Source: an uncultured Kangiella sp. (lineage in GTDB: Bacteria; Pseudomonadota; Gammaproteobacteria; Enterobacterales; DSM-103792). Taken from it: DNA of 9,493 nt. The notes beneath the pieces were generated by a model. It did not search any database. It was not told the origin of the DNA and saw nothing but the letters and a program-made list of their open reading frames with translations. Location of the stretch: the NCBI GenBank assembly GCA_946481205.1, contig CAMLNB010000139.1, positions 1 to 9,493 of the forward strand. Reading direction: 5' to 3'. How positions within the stretch are numbered: the stretch's first letter is position 1; each line of letters begins with the position of its first letter. Shown here in pieces: positions 1-6,873 of this stretch. A program made the position numbers and the translations under genes.

Positions 1-1139
1 CCAAAGGCTTCCTGGCAGGAAATGTTGGCCGCGTTTGGTACGTTTTCCAGCAGCGTGGCTTCCAGCATCGCGCCCTGGCGTTTGCCGCCGCACAGCAGGG
101 TGGCGCCACCGGCAACGGCTTCATTGACCCAGGTTTCCAGGCGCTGGGCTTCTTTCTCGGAAATCATCGGGCCGATGAAGGTCGCCGGATCTTTCGGGTC
201 GCCCATTTTCAGCGCCTTGGTTGCAGCAACGAGCTGATCGCGGAAGGTCTTGTAAATGGCCTCGTGGACCAGAATGCGCTGCACGCTGATGCAGCTCTGG
301 CCGCTCTGGTAGAACGCGCCGAATACAACGCGTTTGACCGCGTCTTCGATGTCGCTGTCGTGGTCGATGATGCAAGCAGCGTTACCACCGAGTTCCAGCA
401 CCACTTTCTTCTTGCCGGCTTTGGCTTTCAGCTCCCAACCGACTTGCGGCGAACCGGTGAACGAGAGCAATTTCAGTCGCTCATCGGTGGTGAACAGATC
501 GGCGCCGTCGCGCGAGCACGGCAAGATCGAGAACGCGCCTTTCGGCAAATCGGTTTCGGCCAGCACTTCGCCGATGATGAGCGCACCAATCGGCGTCATC
601 GACGCCGGTTTCAGCACAAATGGGCAGCCGGCGGCGATGGCCGGCGCCACTTTATGGGCGGCGAGATTGAGTGGAAAATTGAACGGGGAAATGAACGAGC
701 AGGGGCCAATCGGTACCCGCTTCCACATGCCGGTATAACCGACCGCGCGAACCGAAATATCGAGCGGCATTACTTCGCCGTAGATGCGCACCGATTCTTC
801 GGCGGCAATGCGAAAGGTGTCGATCAGGCGGACCGCTTCGCCGCGGGCATCGTTGATCGGTTTGCCGTTTTCGATGGTCAATGCTTGGGCGAGCTCTTCC
901 AGCCGTTCGGTAAAGCGTTGCACGCAGTGCTGCAGGATCTGCTGGCGCTTGTAGGCCGGCAGTTTGCGCATAGGCTCGCTGGCGGCTTCGGCGGCGGCGA
1001 TGGCGGCATCAATGGCCTTGGCATCGGCCAGCGCGACCCGGGTGGCGATTTCGCCGGTGTATTTATCGATGACGGCCAAGTCCTGATTGGCAAAAACCGG
1101 GGCATTGGCCAAGTAATAGGGATAGGCAGGCTTGAGCAC
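1..1139 (-). CDS. NAD(P)-dependent aldehyde dehydrogenase, C-terminus cut by window edge
   Basis: Oxidises an aldehyde to the acid with NAD(P)+; soluble cytoplasmic enzyme. About 379 residues are visible, so roughly the last 90 of a usual 470-480 are missing. Landmarks seen: SPFNFP with catalytic-site Asn154, LKPAS with cofactor-binding Lys177, FTGS at 227-230, ELGG with general-base Glu249, and GQSC with nucleophile Cys283. The Glu-Cys spacing of 34 is that of the family. The start is a GTG at 1139-1137: an in-frame TGA lies seven codons upstream at 1160-1158, no ATG lies between, and GGAG (1149-1152) sits 9 bases before the GTG. The phrase WKRVPIGPCSFISPFNFPLN and the general layout recall the ALDH21-like/phosphonoacetaldehyde-dehydrogenase-like branch; this is a recollection and the substrate is unknown. 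Divergent from the macro-domain gene. Confidence 0.93.
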   Translation of the reverse strand, partial: MLKPAYPYYLANAPVFANQDLAVIDKYTGEIATRVALADAKAIDAAIAAAEAASEPMRKLPAYKRQQILQHCVQRFTERLEELAQALTIENGKPINDARGEAVRLIDTFRIAAEESVRIYGEVMPLDISVRAVGYTGMWKRVPIGPCSFISPFNFPLNLAAHKVAPAIAAGCPFVLKPASMTPIGALIIGEVLAETDLPKGAFSILPCSRDGADLFTTDERLKLLSFTGSPQVGWELKAKAGKKKVVLELGGNAACIIDHDSDIEDAVKRVVFGAFYQSGQSCISVQRILVHEAIYKTFRDQLVAATKALKMGDPKDPATFIGPMISEKEAQRLETWVNEAVAGGATLLCGGKRQGAMLEATLLENVPNAANISCQEAF

Positions 1140-1187
1140 GGGGGCGATCTCCGGCGGTCAGAAACGGCGATGTTTAATATTTTGAAC

Positions 1188-1216
1188 AGGCTAGCGGTTT
1201 TGCTGGACGCTGTAAA
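1188..1216 (-). promoter_or_regulatory. Candidate sigma70 promoter for the aldehyde dehydrogenase
   Basis: Reading the minus strand, TTTACA (1216-1211, 5 of 6 to the -35 consensus) is followed after exactly 17 bases by TAGCCT (1193-1188, 3 of 6 to -10). It lies about 50 bases upstream of the GTG start. The -10 is weak, so this is only a candidate. No convincing plus-strand promoter for the divergent macro-domain gene was found in the same gap. Confidence 0.25.
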
Positions 1217-1254
1217 CCCGACTACCGTGTGGTGAATGAGCAAGAGGGGGCGGT

Positions 1255-1773
1255 ATGGTGCAAGTGCGCGCCTGGCACGGCGACCTGACCCGGCTGGCGG
1301 TCAATGCCATCGTCAACGCCGCCAACACCAGTCTGCTCGGTGGCGGTGGGGTCGATGGTGCCATTCACCGCGCCGCCGGTCCGGAGCTTCTGGCAGAATG
1401 CCGCACCCTCGGCGGCTGTCCGGTCGGTGAGGCCAGGTTGACCCGCGGCTACCAGTTGCCTGCCTGCTATGTGATTCATACGGTGGGGCCGATATGGCGG
1501 GGCGGCCAGCAAGGTGAGCCGCAACTGCTGGCCAGTTGCTACCGTAACAGTTTGCGGTTGGCACAGGCACACAGTTTGGCGCGAGTGGCGTTTCCGGCGA
1601 TTAGCTGCGGTGTTTACGGTTACCCACCAGAGCTGGCTGTGCGTGTGGCGGTCAGCACCGTGATGGCTGAGCTACCGGCGCTGCCGATGATTAGCGAAGT
1701 GATTTTCTGTTGCTTCGATGGCGAGATGCTGGCGCTTTATGAGCAGCATCTGATGCGCGATGACGGTCAGTGA
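1255..1773 (+). CDS. ymdB: Macro-domain O-acetyl-ADP-ribose deacetylase, YmdB type
   Basis: Hydrolyses O-acetyl-ADP-ribose to ADP-ribose and acetate and may remove ADP-ribose from proteins; E. coli YmdB is also reported to bind and restrain RNase III. At 172 residues it is a single macro domain. Visible motifs: GDLT (Asp10 for adenine), [20 protein letters not shown] (19-37 and on) with catalytic Asn24 and Asp34, matching YmdB Asn25 and Asp35, [10 protein letters not shown] (74-83), and the phosphate loop SCGVYGYP (117-124), which has Cys where E. coli has Thr. The ATG is set by GAGGGG at 1244-1249, 5 bases upstream. It stands alone on the plus strand, divergent from the aldehyde dehydrogenase. 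Both touch nicotinamide/ADP-ribose chemistry, but a shared pathway is only a guess. Family assignment is firm; function in this host is inferred. Confidence 0.93.
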   Translation: MVQVRAWHGDLTRLAVNAIVNAANTSLLGGGGVDGAIHRAAGPELLAECRTLGGCPVGEARLTRGYQLPACYVIHTVGPIWRGGQQGEPQLLASCYRNSLRLAQAHSLARVAFPAISCGVYGYPPELAVRVAVSTVMAELPALPMISEVIFCCFDGEMLALYEQHLMRDDGQ

Positions 1774-1793
1774 GCGGAAGGCCGCAGGCTCAA

Positions 1794-1858
1794 ACCGTAA
1801 AACCAAACCGCGTAACAGCACCCGGTAACAAGACCCGGCAACAAAACCGCACAACAGA
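1794..1858 (+). repeat. Degenerate 13-base tandem repeat in the leader of yfcH-rsuA
   Basis: Four consecutive 13-base units can be read from 1807: ACCGCGTAACAGC, ACCCGGTAACAAG, ACCCGGCAACAAA and ACCGCACAACAGA. A weaker fifth unit (ACCGTAAAACCAA) lies before them at 1794. The whole gap is strongly skewed: bases 1791-1880 contain 39 A, 30 C, 16 G and 5 T. It separates the macro-domain gene from yfcH. No clear promoter is seen. A C-over-G, poorly structured transcript of this kind could be a Rho loading region, but that is inference. Confidence 0.5.
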
Positions 1859-1896
1859 CGCGTACTACGAAAACAGCAAGAACAGGATTGATTAGC

Positions 1897-2790
1897 ATGC
1901 ATGTGGTAATGACAGGCGCAACCGGGTTTCTCGGGCGGGCATTGGCGAATGAATTGCTCGCGCACGGCGCCGAGCTCAGTGTCTACAGTCGCGATCCGGC
2001 ACGGGCGCGGCGCAAGCTCGGCAATCAGGTCAATGCCTTCGCCGCTTGGCATGACGCACCGACCCAAGCCGATGCCGTCATCAACCTGGCTGGCGAACCG
2101 CTGATCGGCGGCCGCTGGACCGCGACCAAGAAAGATCAGATTCGCGCCAGTCGCATCGCCACTACACATGGCTTGGTGCAATGGCTCAGCCGTATGCAAC
2201 TGCGTCCGGATGTGCTGCTATCCGGTTCCGCCATCGGCTACTACGGCTACAGCGATGACGCTGTGTTCAGTGAGTCGGATCCGTCGGGCAAGGATTTTGG
2301 TGCGATCCTGTGCGCCGATTGGGAAGCCAGCGCACGCGCTGCCGAAGCATTGAACGTGCGCGTCTGTCTGCTGCGCACCGGCGTTGTGCTGCATCGCCAA
2401 GGTGGCGCGCTGAAGCGGATGCTGCCGGCGTTTCGGCTCGGGCTTGGTGGCCCGATCGCCAGCGGCCAACAAGCGTTCTCCTGGATTCATCTGGACGACT
2501 GGTTGTCTGCAGTCATTTTTCTGCTGCGCAAAACCGATGCCAGTGGTGCTTTCAACTTGACCGCGCCGCAACCGGTCAGCAACGCCGAATTCAGTCAGGC
2601 CTTGGCTGGCGCGTTGCGCAAACCGTGCGCGCTGCGGGTGCCGGCGTTTGTGCTGAAAGCCATTGCGGGTGAGGGCGCTGAGCTGATGCTGAAAGGTCAG
2701 CGGGTGATGCCGAATCGTTTGCTGGAAGCCGGTTTCGTGTTCTCGCGTCCGGATTTGCAACATGCCTTGGCGGATGTGCGCGGTTCATGA
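1897..2790 (+). CDS. yfcH: TIGR01777-family NAD(P)-binding epimerase/dehydrogenase, YfcH type
   Basis: Extended short-chain dehydrogenase/reductase of the YfcH/TIGR01777 group; the physiological substrate of this group is not established. 297 residues. Rossmann nucleotide loop TGATGFLG (6-13), NLAGEPL (63-69), the GSAIGYYG segment (110-117) where the classical active-site Tyr lies, RTGVVL (160-165), WIHLDD (196-201) and GAFNLTAP (217-224). The C-terminal DUF1731 region runs from about 248 to 294, with KGQRVMPNRLLEAGF. Start chosen at the ATG at 1897 because AGGA (1884-1887) lies 9 bases upstream; a TTG at 1888 would touch the ribosome-binding site and add only three residues. Its stop overlaps the start of rsuA (ATGA at 2787-2790), indicating translational coupling. 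Confidence 0.93.
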   Translation: MHVVMTGATGFLGRALANELLAHGAELSVYSRDPARARRKLGNQVNAFAAWHDAPTQADAVINLAGEPLIGGRWTATKKDQIRASRIATTHGLVQWLSRMQLRPDVLLSGSAIGYYGYSDDAVFSESDPSGKDFGAILCADWEASARAAEALNVRVCLLRTGVVLHRQGGALKRMLPAFRLGLGGPIASGQQAFSWIHLDDWLSAVIFLLRKTDASGAFNLTAPQPVSNAEFSQALAGALRKPCALRVPAFVLKAIAGEGAELMLKGQRVMPNRLLEAGFVFSRPDLQHALADVRGS

Positions 2791-3479
2791 AGCGGCGCGT
2801 TGATCAGATTCTCAGCAATTTTGGTTACTGTTCGCGCTGGCAGGCGCGTTTGTGGATCAATGAAGGGCGGATACGCGTTGGCGACACCCCGGTCACTGAT
2901 TTTTCCCAGAAAGTCGAACCGCGTGAGCTGTTGATAGACGGCGAGCCAATCGAGTTTCCGGATGGCTTGCTGATCGCTCTGCACAAACCCGTCGGTTACG
3001 TTTGTAGCCATGACAGCGGCGAAGGCCCACGGGTTTACGATCTGCTGCCGCCTCGCTGGCGCGAGCGTGATCCAAAAGTGGTCAGTATCGGCCGGCTCGA
3101 CAAAGACACCAGTGGTTTGTTGTTGCTGACCGATCAATCGGCGTTGGTGCAACGCTGGACCTCGCCGCGGCATCACGTACTCAAAACCTACATTGCAACG
3201 GTTGATCGCGCGCTGAGTCCGGAGCTGGTCGCGCAGTTTGCCAGTGGACTGTCGCTACGTGGTGAAGACAAACCGTGTCTGCCAGCCGAGTTGCGCATCG
3301 TTGCGGAGCAGCAGGCCGAAATCCGAATCAGCGAAGGTCGCTATCATCAGGTTCGGCGGATGTTCGCTGCTTGTGGCTATCAGGTGGAAACGCTGCATCG
3401 CAGTCAGTTTGGTGATTATGTCTTGGCCGATCTGCCCGCCGGCCAATGGCGGTCATTGCCGCTGCCATTGGCAACATAA
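2787..3479 (+). CDS. rsuA: 16S rRNA pseudouridine(516) synthase RsuA
   Basis: Isomerises U516 of 16S rRNA to pseudouridine during small-subunit assembly. 230 residues against 231 in E. coli. An S4 RNA-binding domain covers about residues 1-45 (SRWQARLWINEGRIRV). The catalytic domain shows LHKPVGYVCS (65-74), GRLDKDTSGLLLLT (102-115) with catalytic Asp105, TSPRHH (125-130), KTY (133-135) and ISEGRYHQVRRMFAA (181-195). These last motifs separate it from RluB/RluE/RluF, so RsuA is favoured over the 23S enzymes. It has no ribosome-binding site of its own; the ATG overlaps the yfcH stop by four bases, so translation is probably coupled. Transcription should end at the hairpin starting 53 bases after the stop. 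Confidence 0.93.
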   Translation: MKRRVDQILSNFGYCSRWQARLWINEGRIRVGDTPVTDFSQKVEPRELLIDGEPIEFPDGLLIALHKPVGYVCSHDSGEGPRVYDLLPPRWRERDPKVVSIGRLDKDTSGLLLLTDQSALVQRWTSPRHHVLKTYIATVDRALSPELVAQFASGLSLRGEDKPCLPAELRIVAEQQAEIRISEGRYHQVRRMFAACGYQVETLHRSQFGDYVLADLPAGQWRSLPLPLAT

Positions 3480-3531
3480 ACGCGCATCTTGAACGCAACC
3501 TCTAAACACAGACACACAACGCACACCATAA

Positions 3532-3573
3532 GCAAAAGAAAATGGCAGCCCGATGGCTGCCATTTTCTTTTGC
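3532..3573. terminator. Bidirectional intrinsic terminator between rsuA and the sulfatase gene
   Basis: Perfect 19-bp inverted repeat: GCAAAAGAAAATGGCAGCC (3532-3550), four-base loop CGAT, then its exact complement (3555-3573). Each arm carries an A-rich outer half and a GC-rich inner half, so on either strand the hairpin is followed within the stem by a T-rich run (CATTTTCTTTTGC). It lies between the rsuA stop (3479) and the stop of the convergent gene (3583), as expected for a shared terminator. Confidence 0.92.
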
Positions 3574-3582
3574 GGTGCCTAC

Positions 3583-5466
3583 CTATTCCGCGCGGCTGAA
3601 TTCGGTCATTTCCTTCATCAGTCGGACCATGACCGGTTGGTATTGCGTCTGTACGGCTTCCTCATCGGCAACGGGCTGATCGTTGGCATCGGTGACCGCA
3701 TTCTGGGTATAGCCACTTGAGCGCAGCGGAAACACCAGCTTGTGCTTGCCGTCGGCATAACCGACCCGATCCCAGTCGCCAAAGACTAGCTCTTGCCGCT
3801 TACAGCCTGCCAACAGGTTGCAGCCGAATGAATAATCACGTGGGTCATTCAGCACACCAAGTTCTGGCAGCACCATAGCCGGGATATCCAAGTGGCTGCT
3901 CAGATCTTCAAACACTGCCGGCGCGCGACCTGGGATGTGCAACAGTAGCGGGACACGGGTTTGCTCCTCGTGGAACTGGGAGTTGTGACCCCAGTGACCT
4001 TTTTCCATGAATTCTTCACCATGGTCGCCCGTGATGACTACCAGCGTGTTGTCCAGCAAGCCACGCTTTTCCAACGCTGCAATCGCGCGGCCAAGCTGAC
4101 TGTCGAGGTGATTTACCGAGTTCAGGTAGCGGTTATAAATAAGCTCAATGTCTTTCTCCAGATTCATCGTCGCGTAATTCATGTCTTCCAGATAGCGTTT
4201 CTTGATCACGTTCTCTTCAGGGAAGTAGTAGCGCGCATGCGCAGACTCGAAGAAATGAAAAGCAAAGAACGGCTGATCCGGCTTACGCTGATCGAGAAAC
4301 TGCTCGAAGCGGTCGACACCACGCCGATCAAACTTCCAGCCGGGACCATCACCTTCTGGCAAATGCATGTGCTCGGCTGGCACGTTGACCCAAACCGTTT
4401 TATCGAATTCGGGATAGCTGAACGCTGAGCTGGTCGAGATATGCAACTGATAATTCAGTTCTTGAATGCGATCGATCAGCACCGGGCTGCGCCGGTTTTC
4501 GAGCACGGTAAACCAATAGGTACCATAGAGTCCGTAGAACTGGGTAAAGATGCCCCAGCGAGTGCCATTGCTGCCGCTGTAATGGCGCTTGAAATGGATC
4601 GCCTTGCCCGCGAAGGCCTGCATCTGCGGCATGATTTCAGGCGTCAAGGTATCTGCGCGCCAGCTTTCGGCAACCAGCCAGACGATATTCAGCGGCTTTT
4701 CCGGTGCAGTCTTTTGCAAGGGCTGCTTGGGGTAGTTCAGCGTTGCGTGCTCGTCCAATTTCAGCGTCGGCTGACGCTTTACTGCAATCCCCAGCTTTTT
4801 CAGCAGTTGCGTGGTGGTGGTGGGATTGTGAAACGGGAAGCGGTTGGCTGCACTCAGTACCGGTGAATACGCGGTGGCGTGTGAGGCCGCGTAGCTGACA
4901 CGCTCCGTAAAGGTAACAAACAGGAACAGATAGAGCAGCTTGCGATAACGACAGGCAAAGCGTCGATCCAAGGCGTGGCGTAAGCGGTTGTCTCGTTGCA
5001 GCATCCAGGCGAGTATCTGATGTCCGATCACGAGCAGGGCAATCAGGGCGGTAAAGCTCAGCATCGTGGCGTTATCCGCACCCATTGATGCGATGCCGCC
5101 GGGCGTCGTGATCAGGTTCCAGACAAATCCATTCAAATGAAACGAAAAGATTTTGTAGATCGAGAAGTCCGCGAACAGCGCGATATTGACCCCGGCACCA
5201 AGCAATGCGGCCAGCACCATCAGCCACTTTACTCCTCGTGTACCGAGCCGTGCCCCACCGAGCTTGCCGAGCAGCCAGCAGGGCAGTAGCGCCGGCAAGC
5301 TGTAGATAAAGGCGTAGGTCAGCCAGACCAGAACTGCGAAACTCAGTGACAGTCCGCTGTAGCTGCCTGGGGTGAAAAGGAACGCAGCGGTGAACAGCAG
5401 ATTGGTCAGCCAAAGCAGCAAGAAATAGTGGCGTAGTGGTAACAGGCGATCGGTTACAACGGACAT
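3583..5466 (-). CDS. YejM/PbgA-like inner-membrane sulfatase-fold protein (DUF3413 + sulfatase)
   Basis: 627 residues. An N-terminal five-helix membrane part (about 12-32, 42-68, 78-100, 133-155, 175-190) contains SIYKIFSFHLNGFVWNLI (102-119), matching the DUF3413 signature of YejM. The periplasmic sulfatase fold begins near 258. Metal/nucleophile residues appear present: Glu267 in VAESWRAD, Thr302 in GSNGTRWG, His410, Asp481-His482 in TGDHGEE, His494 and His499. E. coli YejM/PbgA, which senses lipid A and tunes LpxC turnover through LapB, has lost several of these. The basic lipid-A-contact segment of YejM (TARRFLEKHG) aligns with TTTTQLLKKLG (216-226), without the paired Arg. So it could be an active transferase, phosphatase or sulfatase. 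Start: Met at 5466 gives a normal short tail before helix 1 and has GGGGA 10 bases upstream; an in-frame ATG at 5535 would add 23 residues. Convergent with rsuA. Confidence 0.88.
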   Translation of the reverse strand: MSVVTDRLLPLRHYFLLLWLTNLLFTAAFLFTPGSYSGLSLSFAVLVWLTYAFIYSLPALLPCWLLGKLGGARLGTRGVKWLMVLAALLGAGVNIALFADFSIYKIFSFHLNGFVWNLITTPGGIASMGADNATMLSFTALIALLVIGHQILAWMLQRDNRLRHALDRRFACRYRKLLYLFLFVTFTERVSYAASHATAYSPVLSAANRFPFHNPTTTTQLLKKLGIAVKRQPTLKLDEHATLNYPKQPLQKTAPEKPLNIVWLVAESWRADTLTPEIMPQMQAFAGKAIHFKRHYSGSNGTRWGIFTQFYGLYGTYWFTVLENRRSPVLIDRIQELNYQLHISTSSAFSYPEFDKTVWVNVPAEHMHLPEGDGPGWKFDRRGVDRFEQFLDQRKPDQPFFAFHFFESAHARYYFPEENVIKKRYLEDMNYATMNLEKDIELIYNRYLNSVNHLDSQLGRAIAALEKRGLLDNTLVVITGDHGEEFMEKGHWGHNSQFHEEQTRVPLLLHIPGRAPAVFEDLSSHLDIPAMVLPELGVLNDPRDYSFGCNLLAGCKRQELVFGDWDRVGYADGKHKLVFPLRSSGYTQNAVTDANDQPVADEEAVQTQYQPVMVRLMKEMTEFSRAE

Positions 5467-5549
5467 CAACGCAATATCCCCAAAAAAAGTGGGCAGGATA
5501 ATTAGGGCATGTTCAGGAAACAAGCGTCCCGGCATTTCTGCCGCTACTC

Positions 5550-5567
5550 ACCGAACGGTCGTTCAGT
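5550..5567. promoter_or_regulatory. TetR-type operator-like palindrome upstream of the sulfatase gene
   Basis: ACCGAACG-GT-CGTTCAGT is an 18-base inverted repeat with one mismatched pair, arms of eight and a two-base centre. This GAACG-N2-CGTTC layout is typical of TetR/AcrR-family operators. It sits between the chemotaxis gene stop (5625) and the sulfatase start (5466 or 5535), where a regulator would act on the latter. No promoter hexamers are convincing next to it: a TTGGCC lies at 5602-5597 on the minus strand but the matching -10 (AAATAG) is poor. No regulator gene is present in the window. Confidence 0.45.
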
Positions 5568-5624
5568 TTCACGCTATTTTCTGAAGGCATGCTTAAGGCC
5601 AACTTCGGGGACATGGATTACTCG

Positions 5625-6845
5625 CTAGAGTTTGAACTGCTGCACCGTTCCTTGTAGCCGCGTTGCCAGCTCTGCCAGCTGTTCGCTGCTTTGGACAAAG
5701 GTCAGCGTGGTCTGGCGGGTATCGTCAGTAATGTGCTGGATAGCATTGACGTCTTGATAGACCTGTTCAGCCAGCGTCGCTTGCTGCTCAGTGACTGCGG
5801 CAATGGCCTGATTGTTGTCGGCGATACTGCGGACCGAATCGTTGATGGCGGTCAGTGCGCTGGCAGCGCGCTCGGCCTGTAACTGACTGGCATTGGCACG
5901 CTCCGAGCCGCCTTTCATCAGCTCGACTGAGCTGCGGGTCGTCTGCTGCAAGGCTTCGACGATATTGCGTATCTCTTCGGTGGATTCACCGACCCGGCGC
6001 GCCAGCTTGCGCACTTCATCGGCCACCACAGCAAAGCCGCGACCACTTTCGCCGGCACGGGCCGCTTCGATGGCCGCATTTAATGCCAGCAGATTGGTTT
6101 GCTCGGCGATCTCGCGAATGACATTCAGCACGCTGCCAATGCGGGTGCTGTCTTCGGCGAGTTTGGTAATCAGCACGGACGATTGCTGAACATCACTGGC
6201 CAAGGCACGAAACGCATCGGTCAGCTCGTGCACGACACTGCTGCCCGATTGCGCCAGCTCGCGCGTCTGGCGAGAAATGCTCTGGGCATGCGTGGCCTGT
6301 TGCAGCACGGTCTGCGCGCCAGTCAACATCTCACGCACCCGGGTTTCGATCTGGCCGGCGCTCTGTTGCTGGGATTGCATGCCGGAGCGCGTGTGCAGCG
6401 CCGCATCGCGCATGCCATCGACGGCGCCGCGAACATCACGGCTGGCCGACTCGACTTGGCGGATCACGGTCAGCAAGGCGTCTTGCATGGCGTTGAAGGC
6501 GCGGCCCATTTCGCCGACTTCATCGAGACTGTCCGGCTGCACCCGGACGCTGAGGTCGCGCTGGTGTTGCACTTTTTGCATTGCTTTGAGCAGCGTGTCG
6601 ATATGCCGTTCGACAAAGACAATCAGCGCTTGCGAGCCCGCCAGCACCACCAGCATCAACAGGAACACGATACCGGCGTAGGCCGGCGCTTCGGACCAGA
6701 ACACTTCCATGAAGGAAACAGTCTTGCCGGCATCGAGCAGGGCCGAATGGGTGCGGTTGATGGCAAACAGTGTCAGCAAAGACATGCCGGCGAAGGCGAG
6801 GATATTGACCAACCAGAACTTGTACTTGAGCGGCAGATCACGCAT
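5625..6845 (-). CDS. Methyl-accepting chemotaxis protein with minimal periplasmic segment
   Basis: Membrane chemoreceptor signalling to CheA/CheW. 406 residues: helix 1 about 10-29, only some 25 residues outside (30-55), helix 2 about 56-79, HAMP about 80-132 (with [13 protein letters not shown] at 108-120), then the cytoplasmic signalling helix pair to about 400. The hairpin tip is canonical: [20 protein letters not shown] (245-264) followed by [13 protein letters not shown] (270-282). There is no room for a folded ligand-binding domain and no CheR-tethering pentapeptide at the C-terminus. Start at the ATG at 6845 because [14 protein letters not shown] is the usual beginning of this receptor class; the open frame runs back to 7088 but that part overlaps the small gene and looks non-coding. 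No ribosome-binding site is visible before this ATG, which lies 28 bases after the small gene's stop. Confidence 0.92.
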   Translation of the reverse strand: MRDLPLKYKFWLVNILAFAGMSLLTLFAINRTHSALLDAGKTVSFMEVFWSEAPAYAGIVFLLMLVVLAGSQALIVFVERHIDTLLKAMQKVQHQRDLSVRVQPDSLDEVGEMGRAFNAMQDALLTVIRQVESASRDVRGAVDGMRDAALHTRSGMQSQQQSAGQIETRVREMLTGAQTVLQQATHAQSISRQTRELAQSGSSVVHELTDAFRALASDVQQSSVLITKLAEDSTRIGSVLNVIREIAEQTNLLALNAAIEAARAGESGRGFAVVADEVRKLARRVGESTEEIRNIVEALQQTTRSSVELMKGGSERANASQLQAERAASALTAINDSVRSIADNNQAIAAVTEQQATLAEQVYQDVNAIQHITDDTRQTTLTFVQSSEQLAELATRLQGTVQQFKL

Positions 6846-6873
6846 GACGGAACGCGGGGTAAAGGAACAACGG

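Noticed and set aside
264..1235. 323-codon plus-strand open frame
   Set aside because: It is the antisense shadow of the aldehyde dehydrogenase, whose motifs and codon pattern are clearly real on the minus strand.
1774..1793. Small GC hairpin (GCGG-AAGG-CCGC) just after the macro-domain stop, as a terminator
   Set aside because: Only a four-pair stem and no T run.
1672..2199. 175-codon minus-strand open frame across the macro-domain/yfcH gap
   Set aside because: Antisense to two well-supported genes, with no recognisable domain.
5467..5535. Longer start of the sulfatase gene at 5535
   Set aside because: Possible, but the extra 23 residues lengthen the tail before helix 1 beyond what DUF3413 proteins usually have, and its ribosome-binding site is no better. 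Kept as an alternative only.
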